Of a stretch of 64,000 bases of DNA, positions 27,401-35,714 are shown one piece after another; position 1 is the first letter of the stretch; each line of letters starts with the position of its first letter. The position numbers were made by a program, and so were the translations under genes. Where the stretch lies: NCBI GenBank assembly GCA_015143295.1, contig CM026556.1, positions 22,320,547 to 22,384,546 on the forward strand. Reading direction: 5' to 3'. This DNA comes from Tetracentron sinense. Taxonomy: Eukaryota; Streptophyta; Magnoliopsida; Trochodendrales; Trochodendraceae. Below the pieces are notes generated by a model. That model did not search any database. It had not been told where the DNA came from and saw nothing but the letters and a program-made list of their open reading frames with translations.

Positions 27401-29350
27401 TTCTGTGCTTCATGAGAGAACAAAGCATATTGAGTTTGATATTCATTTTCTCTGAGAGAAAGTTCGGGATTGTTCATTATCTCTTCAGCATGTTTCGTCT
27501 TCTCAACAACTTGCTAACATCTTCACCAAGCTATTGGTCCAACTGTTCTGCAGGATATTACTGTCAAGTTTGGCATGTTTAATGTTTATGCTCCAGCTTG
27601 AGGGGGAGTGTTGATATATCTAATATTGAGGGTATAGTTGTAAAAGGGTATATATGTAATGTTCTCTTAATATAAGATGCTAGTAGAGCTTTCTATCCCC
27701 CACTAAGCAATTTACTCTAATCTCTATTCTTTCATCTCTTTCTCTTCTTTTCTAAGAAACCCAACTCTCTAACCCTAAATATATAAACCCAATCTCCAAA
27801 TGTGCTGAGGAATTTATTAGAGCTAAGACACCCAATCAAGAGGAACCGACAGCAGGAAACACCCAAGAAATGCTTATAGAGTTGTTGTAAGGTTGAATCT
27901 GTCAAGGGCTGGATGGTTAAACTAAATACTAATGGATAAGTTTCCTCCAATTCTGGGACAGCTGCAATTGGGGGAGTCATCCGCAAGGACAAGGGTTGTT
28001 TTATGGCAGGCTTTGCTAAAACCTTGGGCATCACAACCAATGAAGTGGTTGTAATATGGGCAATTAGAGGACTCAACCTGGCCAAACGGCTGGGCGTCTC
28101 CAAAATTGAAGGGGTAAGCAACTTCAACTCCATCTTGAAATGCAATGGGAACTCCCATCCACCTTGGCACCTCTCCGACAGTGTGGGTGAGGTTTTGGAC
28201 TTCAGGAGAAGCTTCCTTTAAACATATGCGTAGAGAAGGAAGTAGGGTAGCAGATATTTGGCTAAGTCCGCTGCCACCGAAGTGCGGACTCCTGTTGGAT
28301 ATGTACGTCTTGCTAAAATCAGGAATATTTTGCTTGAGGATGTAATAGGGAGAGCCACTCCTCGTACTACTTTCTCCTAATCTATTTAAAATATTTGGAT
28401 TTACCCAAAAAAAAAACTTATGTTGTTTGACTATATACTATGGCGAATAGAATGCATGAATACATATATCGAACAAAGAGATTTGATTTAATATCTTCAA
28501 CAGTACCAACAATCTTTTACATCTTAGGGTATTATAATCGTACATTGTTTTTATTAAATCACGTGGTCATTGTTGTTTCCCTGCTAATTTTGAAAATACT
28601 ATTTTCTCTCCACATTGATCACGCCTAATGACATAAGTGGCACTGCAGTCACAATATGTTGCACGAGATTTCGGAGCTGTTTGCACACCGGAGTTTTTTC
28701 TCTTCAAAAAGGTGACTCTTCACTTGCAATAACCATTTAATATAGTTTTCAAGCATGACCTCCTTGCTCAGTTCTTACTTAAACTTGAACAGTTCAATTT
28801 TTATCGGTATTCTTGGAGATCCAGGTGTCCTGAACTGATAACATCATCTAATTTCTATACTTGATCCATCCTTTCCAGCCATAAAAGAACAAGAAATGGT
28901 TTTCTTTTTTATTTTAGTGATGTCTTTAATTGGTAAATTTGTGACAGGATGGCCGTAGGCCATTTGAGCTGGTCTATCATGGGCAGTTTGATGATTCACG
29001 ACCGAGTAATAATGTGCGGGTTACAGGAAGGTAAATACCTAGGACTCCCTAGTCAATGCAAATGGTAACCAATCTTAGTCTTTATTGTTATACATCATTA
29101 ACTTACCAGTGTAAAAATACTTTGTTTAGGGACTTAAGCCTGGCAATAGATTGTGTTCTCAGCGGCCAGCCAGTACCATCAGTTCAAAAACCCAGGTATC
29201 CCATCTTTTTTTTTCCCTATGCACAAGTTTCTCCATACTTGATTAGAATTTTAATTGTTGATTGTCCAAGCTTACATGATGAACTTTATTTCTCCTTTTG
29301 CCAAAAGTCTGGGATGCAGTATAAAGTGGGATCCCGAAAAGAACCTGTAA
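3180..29350 (+). CDS. Chloroplast thioredoxin-superfamily protein, 9 exons
   Basis: Exons: 3180..3422, 3528..3593, 10334..10414, 10556..10609, 10692..10760, 28649..28711, 28948..29030, 29130..29195, 29308..29350. The spliced length is 768 nt: 255 residues plus a TAA stop. All introns are GT-AG and the phases agree. Residues 1-62 are a Ser/Arg/Leu-rich chloroplast transit peptide ending in VIRAA. The thioredoxin fold follows, with C108-N-H-C111-P (CNHCP) in place of WCGPC, and a cis-Pro turn VCTPEF at 182-187. The protein resembles the plant redoxin/AhpC-TSA-like proteins exemplified by Arabidopsis At1g21350 (from memory). Its role is presumably thiol redox in the plastid; the substrate is unknown. 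Introns 2 and 5 are full of transposons, yet the frame is intact. The start is the first ATG with a transit peptide; upstream in-frame codons lie in repeat DNA. Confidence 0.9.
3528..3593 (+). CDS. Exon 2 of thioredoxin-like gene
   Basis: 22 codons, [15 protein letters not shown] then ESYPALL, between a TTTAG acceptor and a strong donor TTG|GTAAGTA. It is the N-terminal strand of the thioredoxin fold. It joins in frame to exon 3 across a 6.7-kb intron. Confidence 0.88.
3879..4116 (+). mobile_element. SINE-sized retroposon with A-rich tail
   Basis: 238 bases ending in an A-rich tail (4103..4116), flanked by the 10-bp direct repeat TCTAGTAATT (3869..3878 and 4117..4126). No coding. I could not find convincing Pol III A and B boxes, so it may be a SINE or another retroposed RNA. 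Confidence 0.45.
4160..7140 (-). mobile_element. 5'-truncated L1-type LINE, antisense in intron 2
   Basis: Reading the - strand: the end of the linker ([17 protein letters not shown]), then the reverse transcriptase start with DKAPGPD (about 6590..6550), [20 protein letters not shown], a KAYDHVNW block, an FVDD catalytic box (FVDDTLIFC, about 5850), the thumb ([12 protein letters not shown]) and a C-terminal zf-RVT-like region (5390..4270). It ends in a long A-tail (T-run at 4160..4177). The endonuclease domain is missing (5' truncation), and several stops and frameshifts interrupt ORF2, so it is dead. It was probably inserted by target-primed reverse transcription; I did not find a clear target-site duplication. 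Confidence 0.85.
7760..8225 (+). mobile_element. Copia reverse transcriptase fragment
   Basis: Translated pieces include [11 protein letters not shown] (the YVDD catalytic box, about 7860), [28 protein letters not shown] and [10 protein letters not shown], in order, interrupted by stops and frameshifts. Neither LTR is recognisable nearby. Decayed fragment inside intron 2. Confidence 0.75.
10334..10414 (+). CDS. Exon 3 of thioredoxin-like gene (CNHCP active site)
   Basis: 27 codons containing [19 protein letters not shown], the diagnostic CNHC motif at residues 108-111 at the start of helix 1. Acceptor TGATGCAG, donor AAG|GTAGGT, phase 0 on both sides. Confidence 0.9.
10556..10609 (+). CDS. 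Exon 4 of thioredoxin-like gene
   Basis: 18 codons, [18 protein letters not shown]. The acceptor is a tandem NAGNAG (GCAGCAG). Use of the second AG gives MK-KGLAVV, the expected family spelling; use of the first (exon start 10553) would add one Gln. The donor is CAG|GTTGCA. Confidence 0.85.
10692..10760 (+). CDS. Exon 5 of thioredoxin-like gene
   Basis: 23 codons, [20 protein letters not shown] then YDE, donor GAG|GTATGC. The following intron runs 17.9 kb to exon 6. Confidence 0.88.
12180..12830 (+). mobile_element. RTE-type LINE endonuclease fragment
   Basis: Pieces such as [20 protein letters not shown] followed by IIGAYAP (about 12550..12630), then LNGHVG and IHGG (about 12730..12790), match the endonuclease domain wording of plant RTE-clade LINEs (VSDRI..VKLV..NVVSAYAPQ; GDFNGHVG; HGGFG). 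It is interrupted by stops and ends where Copia coding begins at about 12835. Confidence 0.6.
12835..13620 (+). mobile_element. Copia remnant, RT-RNase H part (left piece)
   Basis: It starts within the reverse transcriptase (LLVYVDD, about 12887), continues through a decayed DLLKD region, then a clean RNase H stretch (13261..13614) with [32 protein letters not shown] and [10 protein letters not shown]. It stops at 13620, in the middle of a CDN motif, because another Copia element inserted there. The right piece resumes at 19126. Its 5' half is absent. Confidence 0.8.
13621..13851 (-). repeat. 3' LTR of nested - strand Copia
   Basis: 231 bases, beginning TGTTGACAGGGGTG on the - strand after the purine tract. 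It aligns along its length with 18882..19125. Confidence 0.8.
18882..19125 (-). repeat. 5' LTR of nested - strand Copia
   Basis: 244 bases beginning TGTAGACAGAAG on the - strand. The initiator-Met-type primer-binding site follows at once. It is longer than its partner mainly because of short GAGAATA repeats at 18895..18920. Confidence 0.8.
19126..19590 (+). mobile_element. Copia remnant, RNase H end and 3' LTR (right piece)
   Basis: It continues the reading frame broken at 13620: [37 protein letters not shown]. It then has a purine tract (TTGAGAGAGAGTG, about 19369) and an LTR-like sequence starting TGTTGTAATGGGCC at about 19381 and ending about 19580. A short duplication of the KAFVGT..DQL segment lies at 19240..19310. 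Confidence 0.75.
19600..20155 (-). mobile_element. Copia fragment, RT/RNase H, - strand
   Basis: The - strand reads the RT end ([39 protein letters not shown]; 20155..20000) and then RNase H remains ([15 protein letters not shown]; about 19800..19660). Both flanks are truncated by neighbouring elements. Confidence 0.7.
20156..20243 (+). mobile_element. LINE 3' region, left piece split by Copia
   Basis: Encodes [13 protein letters not shown], the tryptophan-rich stretch that precedes the RNase H domain in plant L1-type LINEs. It is interrupted at the GTGCT target site of the Copia element at 20249 and resumes at 27802. Confidence 0.55.
20249..20441 (+). repeat. 5' LTR of Copia element
   Basis: 193 bases. 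The first dinucleotide has mutated from TG to TT. It is directly followed by a Met-tRNA-type primer-binding site. Confidence 0.8.
22019..22348 (+). mobile_element. TRIM (miniature LTR retrotransposon), complete
   Basis: Two 139-bp LTRs (22019..22157 and 22210..22348), each TGATG..CATCA, enclose only 52 bases. These contain a primer-binding site TGGTATCAGAGC (22160..22171, two bases after the LTR). Target duplication TATAT (22014..22018) / TATGT (22349..22353). It is inserted in the protease-integrase junction of the Copia element; removing it with one duplication restores the Copia reading frame. No coding, as expected for TRIMs. Confidence 0.88.
22374..24727 (+). mobile_element. Solo LTR, 2354 bp, inserted in Copia
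   Basis: Starts TGTCGCGCCC and ends GGGGTTCTATA (an expected ACA end decayed to ATA). Perfect 5-bp target duplication GTCTC (22369..22373, 24728..24732). There are no internal domains or second LTR, so it is a recombined solo LTR. The long length and TGTCGCGCCC start suggest Ty3/gypsy; lineage not determined. It contains a cluster of CTTATGAG repeats (22950..23240) and several CGGTCGACCGG/GGTCAACTGG motifs (24000..24110). Its removal restores the Copia frame exactly. The small frame 24157..24507 within it has no recognisable domain. Confidence 0.8.
22950..23240 (+). repeat. Cluster of CTTATGAG short repeats in solo LTR
   Basis: The octamer CTTATGAG and close variants, often joined to CGATCTTAGA, recur about ten or more times in under 300 bases with irregular spacing. 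It is a dispersed short-motif cluster, not a strict tandem array. Confidence 0.6.
27609..27801 (+). repeat. 3' LTR of Copia element
   Basis: 193 bases starting TGTTGATATATC, directly after the purine tract; pairs with 20249..20441. Confidence 0.8.
27802..28416 (+). mobile_element. LINE 3' region with RNase H domain and A-tail (right piece)
   Basis: Reads VKLNTD, then [20 protein letters not shown], then [16 protein letters not shown], matching the RVT_3-type RNase H of plant L1 LINEs, and later REGSRVAD. It closes with an A-tail at 28407..28416. The domain is followed by stops and a frameshift. Together with 20156..20243 it is a 5'-truncated LINE that received the Copia insertion. Confidence 0.75.
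28649..28711 (+). CDS. Exon 6 of thioredoxin-like gene (cis-Pro loop)
   Basis: 21 codons, [19 protein letters not shown] then KK. It carries the TPE cis-proline turn that packs against the CxxC site in thioredoxin folds. Acceptor ACTGCAG, donor AAG|GTGACT. Confidence 0.88.
28948..29350 (+). CDS. Exons 7-9 of thioredoxin-like gene and stop
   Basis: Exon 7 (28948..29030) encodes [19 protein letters not shown] and onward and ends in phase 2. Exon 8 (29130..29195) encodes [19 protein letters not shown], phase 2. Exon 9 (29308..29350) ends [12 protein letters not shown] then TAA. The introns are compact (99 and 112 nt), unlike introns 2 and 5. The exon 9 acceptor AAAAG is weak in pyrimidines but is the only one that keeps the frame. 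Confidence 0.87.
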
Positions 29351-29870
29351 TCTGAGAGGCTGGTTTTGGCTTTCCCAATATCATAATGTACAAGTTTCAA
29401 TTTTTGCTCTGAGGTGCATCCTCTCTTCTTCAAAATGGCTGGTAATTATTTTGATTTCAGTGTAACTTTTGTGATATTTTTTCTTGCCGTGTTATTTCTC
29501 TAATTCCTCCAATATTCATGTGTTTAGCTTGGTATTCCTGGAAGTGTGGGTGGCAAAAGGATGGTGTTCTATGTGATGGCCTTGTTTGAAAGTGTAAGAA
29601 AAGCTTCACTTCTATAATATCAGTGAAGCGTTTTACCACATGAGTATTCTTGTCTGAAACCAAGTAAGTTGCTGAACAAGATAGCTGATTATCTGTGCCG
29701 ATTCTTATGTTGCAATCTGTGTAGATTATTTTTGTTTTTTTCTTATGTCCTGCATTTTGTTTACTCACCGAATGGGAATGAGACCATGCATTTTTGGTCT
29801 TATTTTCTCCATTCTCAGTTTCGTAGCGCTTACTGAGCATCAATAAATATTGAAAATAGGAGGAAAAAAA
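29351..29870 (+). other. 3' flank of thioredoxin-like gene
   Basis: AT-rich sequence with no second gene, presumed to hold the 3'UTR and polyadenylation region. I cannot place the cleavage site. Open frames on the - strand here lack recognisable domains. Confidence 0.45.
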
Positions 29871-30319
29871 GAAGAAAGGAATATAAATATTCAAGGACCC
29901 ACTATTCAGGGTTCTGAAAAACAGATTTCTGTGACCAATCACAAGCTGCTTGTTGGGAAGGTTCCTTTTTTTTTGGCTGTTAGTGTAGATTCAGTTAGTA
30001 ATAGGCATCCATGCATGAATGATGATTCGGGTACTGTAGTAGATTGTGCTCTGTTTGATTTTCTTCCAAGTTGCTCCGAAGTCCGAATGGGCTCTGAATT
30101 TTTTCCCAGATTCGACTCCAACCATTTGAACTTTCTGCCCGAGTTATTGTCTTCTACTATAGCTCGGTAGTTTCTCTATTCCTCTTTTGCTATAGTTACA
30201 ATTCCACCTGGAAAGATTGGTAAACCAGGCTCACATCCTCTTCCGTATGAGCACCATCATCAGTGGCAAGGAAGTCTGGCTTAATGGGTTGAGGCAGGCT
30301 GTCCCAAAACAGCTTCCAC

Positions 30320-31795
30320 AGTTGTCGTGATTCTTATAGGATGGAACTGTCAAGGGCTTGCCGTCCTTGACTAAGCGTGCACTCAAATAGATTATTTTTT
30401 TGCATTTCCCAAATGTTCTCTTTTTGTCAGAAACTAAGATGTTGGTTAAAATAACACAGATGCAGCATTAATGGATTTTTTGAGTCAGGTTGCATTAGGA
30501 TCTGTGGGTAGAGGTGGGGTTTAGCTAATTTTTGAGATATGCCCGACAGTTGTCAGTTTTACTTCTTCTTGTAATCAGATCAATCAGTTGGTTGTTAATA
30601 CAAAATATCAAAGTCTTAGCTTCTTTCATTGGTCTGGTCATCCTGATATTGGGTAGCGATCGGATCAGTGTTTCGAATTTGCAGATTTTGGACAAATTTT
30701 TGATGGGCCATGGTGTTGTTTAGGGGATTTCAATGACCACTCATAATGTGAAGAAGTATGGAACCCTCCAAAAGATCCGGTGTTGCTCTCTAATTTAAAT
30801 TCTTTAAGCAGTTGCTCTCTAATTTAAACTCTATAAGCAGCATCTAGATCTTTCAATGTTCTTTCACTCAACGTCTTAAGTTGCACTAGGCAATCACTTT
30901 TGTCATTGATTCGCAATAAGTTTGGGAACTTGCATCAGAGTATTGTTGACACATTATAATTTGGAATAAGCCTGTATTTTCCGAGCTCTTCATCGTAGTC
31001 ATCAGAAATGAAACGGTTGTCCAAGGAACTAGAAGTGTTGTATCCTAATGATGGGCTCAAAAGTCTCCTGGTTATCTCTCTGGGATTGAAACACATTTAT
31101 ATCTCCATCATTGGCAAGGAAATCGTATTGGTAGATTAAAGGTGTCTAATGGAGTGTGGTTAACAATTCTTTTGGATATATAGACTTATGTGCTTGATTA
31201 TTTTACTTCATTGTATTCGTCTTCTAATCCTTCCTATTTTGATGAAGCCTTACAATTTATTCCTTCATTCTGTGACTCTGGAGATGGATTGTCATCTATT
31301 AAAACTTTTTACAGAAGAGGTCACTCAAATCATTGGCCAAATCAAATCACTCAAAGCTCTGGCCGAATGGTCTACCGGTCTTATTCTATCATCACCATTA
31401 GGCCATGGTTGGCAAAGATATTTGTGCAGCTGTTTTGAGTTTTCTAAATTGAGGCTTCTTGTTCTGTCAATGGAATCATACTCCTAATTGTTTTCATTTC
31501 AAAGGTTCCTCATCTCCAGGAAACGTATCACTTTCGGCCGATTAGCTTGGCAAATGTTTGTTACAAAATCATAGCCAAGCTTCTGGCCAATCAATTAATG
31601 GAGATTCTTAGGGAATTGATTGATCCATCTCAATCGGTCTCTGTTCCAGGTCAACATATACAAGATAATGTTCTGTTGGCACATGAAGCTGGACATTTTC
31701 TGAAATGGAAAGTTAGGGGATGTGAATGATTTATTTGGCTCTTAAACTTGATGTAAGTCAGGCTTATAACCTTGAGTTTAATTTGGAACTTGATA
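30320..31795 (+). mobile_element. Degraded L1-type LINE
   Basis: An endonuclease start WNCQGLA (about 30340) and GPWCCLGDFND (about 30705..30735) are followed by a spacer with LDYFTSLYSSSNPS (31190). The RT start comes next: FRPISLANVCYKIIAKLLAN (31535..31590), then IDPSQSVSVPGQHIQDN and LKLDVSQAYN (about 31745). Many stops; it ends within the RT. The frame 29850..30170 just upstream might be a relic of ORF1, but I cannot support that. Confidence 0.75.
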
Positions 31796-31799
31796 TAAA

Positions 31800-32388
31800 A
31801 CCTGATAATGTTCTGTTGGCAAATTTGTTTAGTTTGGAAGTGTCAAAACAACTTGGCCATATTTCAACTGGTGGTGGTCATCTTGGATCAGGAAGTTGAA
31901 AGTATTGTATCTGATAATCAGCAACCGATACTGCTGTTTATTGTCATTTTATAGCATATTTGGTTGTCTTGAAATTATGTTTAGTTTGCCAGATCGACCC
32001 CTAATCCTCACCAGATTATTTGTCTGACCTCAGATTTTTTGTTCTTGATCTGGATTTAGTGGATTACTTGGCAATTCTTAGAGGACAATTTTTAAATTCC
32101 CATTTTGTAAATTCCGAATTTCTACTAAGGGTGAGGAGTCTATTGATAAATCTAGGGCAGGCGTCACAGTGGTGGTTATTATATATGGATGTTTAGGACT
32201 TAGGGTCACAAGCTGGGATCGATGCCTTATTTGATGATGAGAAATGCTAGCCCTAGTTGCACACTTCCAAGCTCTCTCACAGTGGTAGCCATATGTTTTG
32301 CTACTTTTTCCTGCTATCTTAAGAATCAACATCAACATCAATTCCTCCTTCAAATATCTGTTTTCTTAAATCTATTGAAGGGGAAGGA
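31800..32388. other. No feature recognised
   Basis: AT-rich intergenic DNA between the LINE remnant and a SINE. I see no domain, array or element ends. Confidence 0.4.
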
Positions 32389-32390
32389 GT

Positions 32391-32545
32391 GTGGGTACCA
32401 GCTAGTTTAATTGGTAAAAGTCTCTTGGTGTCGTACTAGAGACCTGTGATCGAATCCCACCTACATTAGGATTGGGGGTTTTATGGGAAATGAAGGCCTA
32501 CCCCTCATTGTGTAGCCTATAGGTCTATGTGGCTTCTAATGAACC
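32391..32545 (+). mobile_element. tRNA-derived SINE
   Basis: Starts GTGGGTACCAGC. An A-box-like TAGTTTAATTGGTAAAAG (about 32403..32420) and a B-box-like TGATCGAATCCC (about 32448..32459) have tRNA-like spacing, followed by a tRNA-unrelated body ending near TAATGAACCAAATAAAG. I found no clear target duplication, so the ends are approximate. It is not a functional tRNA: no paired acceptor stem. Confidence 0.6.
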
Positions 32546-33484
32546 AAATAAAGAAAAGGGTAGCAATATAAGGTGTTGCACCCACAATGAGAGTTTGAAA
32601 AACAATTGAATTATCTTTGAGCCTGTTTTGGCATCACTCCCAAGGAACAATTCTCTATTATTTGGAGAATAGAAACTTGAAACTTGCAACTAGAAGTGCT
32701 TAATTAGATCAAGTGGGACGCTCTAAGTCTTGTTCAAGCCATGTAGACTTGTCATTCATTCCATGCGGGTATTCCTTATGAGGTTAAGAGTGGTGATTGA
32801 GGATGCTTTTGAACCGTGCAAGAAACTTCTACTACTTCAATTGCGTCCGAACTACGTGTTTCAATACGTAACCATACAGCAAAGACCCATGTGATTGGTT
32901 GCTTTCAATTGTCATTGCATGCGAATCCTCCAAAATTCAGTATCTTACGGATATGGACTCATCTCAGTACCCATACACATCAATTCCAAAACGGTTTTTT
33001 CACGAGGCCTGTATTCCGCTACAGCACATCCACATCTTAGATAGCTGCGTATAACTCATCGATTGCTACAGCTCAACATGCGGTTGGTCGATGTAGACAT
33101 AACACATTCTCTCTTCTCTTCTCTAGCATGACCAATCAAACGGTGTGGGACAGTTGCTTATGCAATAATCTACGCTGTAGAATATACGTACCTTATCCCG
33201 CATGGCAAGTCTCACAGCCACACGTGTTACACGCAGACGCATCCCATTTTTTTTAAAATTTATGATGGAGATGGTTTATTTGTGGAAATCTACAAACCAG
33301 CTTTTCCAACAGCCATGGAGAAAATTCCAAATAATATCGAAAATGCCATTGAAACTTGAAAATGTAACAGAGTTGCAGGAAGTCTTCATCATTTACAGTA
33401 ACAGTATAGTAAGAACACTGATTAATTACGAAGAACATGAAGAAATTAGATACCATAAATCAGAAGAAAAAGAAAATCTGTAAA

Positions 33485-34390
33485 TTATGTTTCAGGTTCT
33501 TGGGAAGCACCATAACTAGAAAGGTCGAACAAGCTCCAATTATCATTTAGTTGATTGGGATAAAACATTGAGTGATCGCCGGCGGATTGGACTGTTTCGA
33601 ACTCCGGAAGCTGCGGCGATTGCCATGTAAAATTCTGCACTGCCGGAATATCCGACCATAAGACACCTTGGACTGCTTCATTGCTTAGTAATGCCGGCAA
33701 GCCGAAACAGTTCGGATCAGCACTCATGAACTGTGGAATTATCTCCTGTTGTTGAATTTTTCCTTGAAATACCTGAGAAGGCTCTCGGTCGATTAACTGG
33801 GACTCTGGAGATAGATCAGATAGCCTCTGGTCTTCAATGATCAGGTCATCTTCTTCCGTGAATTGAATATGGTTCGAAGAATGTGATAAATTGAAGGATG
33901 CATCAACATCATTAGGCAGTTCTTGTTCGACGAGAGGCGGCTCAAGATCAAAATGTGAGTCGTGATTCAAGAACTTAGCAAAAACCACCGCAAGATCGAT
34001 GTCGTGACAATCAGCTCGGTGGGAGAGACATGAATTGTTGAAATGGTTTATCTGGGGGTGATCAGAAGAACTAAGGGACGAGCTGGGTCGATAAGGAATG
34101 GGTTCCGATTGGGAAGAGGGTAGTCTATCGGATTTGCCTCGGCGGCTTTTCCGACAACCACCGCCCACCGGAACATTTCGTAAAGACCCACCTTTAGTCC
34201 AGTACCTTCTACAGCTCTTACAGAAGTATCGAGGCTGCGATAGGCTGTAGTTGTTGTAGTAACAGAATTTTGTTTTCGGAGAGGCGCATCGAGGACAATT
34301 CGGTGCTAATTCGACGTTAGTCTTCCATCTTCGATCCATCATCAAAGGTCTTGGAGGGCATGGCAGCATAGTATCCCTAGGTCTGTACAT
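33485..34390 (-). CDS. Dof zinc-finger transcription factor
   Basis: A 301-residue single-exon frame. The Dof domain lies at about residues 30-82: C32-x2-C35-x21-C57-x2-C60, with the family signatures [20 protein letters not shown] and [16 protein letters not shown] basic KSRRGK tail follows, then a Ser-rich linker, an acidic middle region and a C-terminal block ([16 protein letters not shown]) that may be the activation or subgroup motif. Dof proteins are plant-specific and bind AAAG elements in the nucleus. The start is secure: an in-frame TAG lies 12 nt upstream. It is convergent with the thioredoxin-like gene, matching from memory the Arabidopsis neighbours At1g21340 (Dof1.2) and At1g21350; hence Dof1.2-like is the best guess. 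Confidence 0.93.
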   Translation of the reverse strand: MYRPRDTMLPCPPRPLMMDRRWKTNVELAPNCPRCASPKTKFCYYNNYSLSQPRYFCKSCRRYWTKGGSLRNVPVGGGCRKSRRGKSDRLPSSQSEPIPYRPSSSLSSSDHPQINHFNNSCLSHRADCHDIDLAVVFAKFLNHDSHFDLEPPLVEQELPNDVDASFNLSHSSNHIQFTEEDDLIIEDQRLSDLSPESQLIDREPSQVFQGKIQQQEIIPQFMSADPNCFGLPALLSNEAVQGVLWSDIPAVQNFTWQSPQLPEFETVQSAGDHSMFYPNQLNDNWSLFDLSSYGASQEPET

Positions 34391-34500
34391 ATTGAAACCC
34401 TAGAATTGAGGATTCTGATAATAAAAAAGAAGAAGAAGAAAAAAGGGTGGTGACTGGTGAGGAAGAATAGAGGGAGAGGAAGAGCATATAAAGTGAAGTG
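34391..34500 (-). promoter_or_regulatory. 5' leader and candidate TATA box of the Dof gene
   Basis: The - strand leader is CT-rich (CTTCTTCTTCTTTTTT just upstream of the start), a common plant 5'UTR style. A TTTATATG motif (+ strand 34485..34493) lies about 95 bases upstream of the ATG, at a plausible TATA distance. Not proven. Confidence 0.45.
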
Positions 34501-34599
34501 CATTAGAGTTAGTGCAGGTGCATGTGTGGACTAGACTTTGTGGGGTTAGGACCAAGGAAATGCGTGATTTGCTACTATTTCATAGCCGGCTTAATCGCG

Positions 34600-35555
34600 C
34601 CGCTACTGCCACACGTGGTGATACTCTATTGGGCAGATATGAAGAACCATTATTTTAATAATCTCTATCTAAGCAACGAAATGACATAAATACCCCTATA
34701 AGAATTTTACGATGTTATGAATGAATATTTTGTTAAATGTCACCATTTAGATCCTTAGGTCTCAGTGGTAGTGTCCATCTCATCTCATGCTTAAGTGAAT
34801 CAAAATTGATTCCATGAGTTGTTGTGAGGGTTGAAATAATCTACTGTTTGACAATGTTTAGCGAAGTTAAAATGTTAGATGTCTAACTTTTAACTAATGA
34901 ACGAATAGATATTCTCACGGCTAATTAACTTAGAAGTTGCCATCTAACCGTATTCAAGATACGTGGAAAAAAGAAAAAGAAATGAAATGAAATGCAATGA
35001 AATAATTATCATTACGTTTACAACGGTAAATAACGTTCAAGTTTGGTCACTATTTTATTTTAAAGTACCGGGTAAGTAGTTAGTACCAGTTCAATATAAG
35101 TGGGGACAGTTTAGTAAATTGAGATGAAGCAAGTGCGATATATTAGTGTATAGAGTTGAGTCGTGGAGATTAACGAAGAATAAGGAAGATTTGTTTCATA
35201 AAAGGAGGTTACGTCGTGGGCATGTTGCAGAGCACGTGCTGAATCTGTTACGTGGCATTTCTTTCTAATTCTTTTCTCAAAATTTAAGATTTAATAATTT
35301 AAAATAAAATTAAAAAGCTGCGATCTCAGGTGTGTGGATGAGGCTCGGTACACGTCATCCTCGAACTTCGTCCATTAATCCCCCCTACCATCTCATAGTC
35401 AACGTTTCTCGTATTGCGAAAGGGACTTCAATTAAATCCTCTTCTCAACACTGTAAACGGCTATTATAGCCCTGTGTCCTCTTTGGTTGTTTTACTGTGT
35501 AAAGGAACTACTTGGCGCCTCAAATCCATTAACCCACACGACATAAGGGAATACG
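34600..35555. other. Intergenic DNA upstream of the Dof gene
   Basis: No coding region recognised. AT-rich; may contain distal promoter elements of the Dof gene. The small frame 35414..35602 has no domain. Confidence 0.4.
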
Positions 35556-35561
35556 AAGAGG

Positions 35562-35686
35562 GGGTGTTTGGATTGTATTTTATTAACCAAAATCAATTGT
35601 GATAATTACAAATAATAGTATTCTGAGAACACGAAGTTGAGTATCACAATTCACTTTGACTAATAAAATTCGATCCAAACGCCACC
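35562..35686. mobile_element. MITE with long terminal inverted repeats
   Basis: The left arm GGGGTGTTTGGATTGTATTT (through ATTGTGATA) pairs with a right arm that reads, reverse complemented, GGTGGCGTTTGGATCGAATT (through ATTGTGATA). The arms are about 43 bases with roughly 80 percent match and a spacer of about 30 bases. The GTGTTTGGAT-type terminus is common among plant MITEs. The target duplication is unclear. Confidence 0.65.
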
Positions 35687-35714
35687 TAAGCTTTCTTTTA
35701 TATCTAACCATGGT

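Larger units (their letters stand above)
20249..27801 (+). mobile_element. Copia element carrying a TRIM and a solo LTR
   Basis: LTRs 20249..20441 and 27609..27801 are both 193 bases, with about 19 differences by eye. The primer-binding site TGGTATCAGAGC starts at 20442, immediately after the LTR, and the purine tract TTGAGGGGGAG lies at about 27599..27609. Target duplication GTGCT is at 20244..20248 and 27802..27806. The order is gag start (21054), zinc knuckle [11 protein letters not shown], protease, integrase, RT and RNase H. Inactivating changes: most of gag is missing between two copies of GATGGTAAGACCCC (21203, 21261); protease DSG reads DSS; the integrase RSDN motif reads RFNN; there are many stops. 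It lies in the same direction as the host gene. Confidence 0.85.
10761..28648 (+). other. Transposon-loaded intron 5 (17.9 kb)
   Basis: Between GAG|GTATGC and CTGCAG. It holds an RTE-type LINE fragment, a Copia remnant split by a full-length Copia in the opposite direction, another antisense Copia piece, and a LINE tail split by a Copia that in turn carries a TRIM and a solo LTR. The first 1.2 kb (10761..about 11970) and the last 230 bases show no element. A TGGTATCAAAGCC primer-binding-like site at 11980..11992 hints at a further LTR remnant. Confidence 0.8.

Noticed and set aside
29457-29942. A 161-codon frame antisense to the 3' flank of the thioredoxin-like gene
   Set aside because: No recognisable domain and low-complexity composition; it overlaps AT-rich noncoding DNA.
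32400-32462. A tRNA gene
   Set aside because: A and B boxes are present but no paired acceptor stem can be drawn; a SINE body follows.
33202-33483. A 93-codon frame just beyond the Dof stop codon on the + strand
   Set aside because: No domain; likely overlaps the 3'UTR of the Dof gene.
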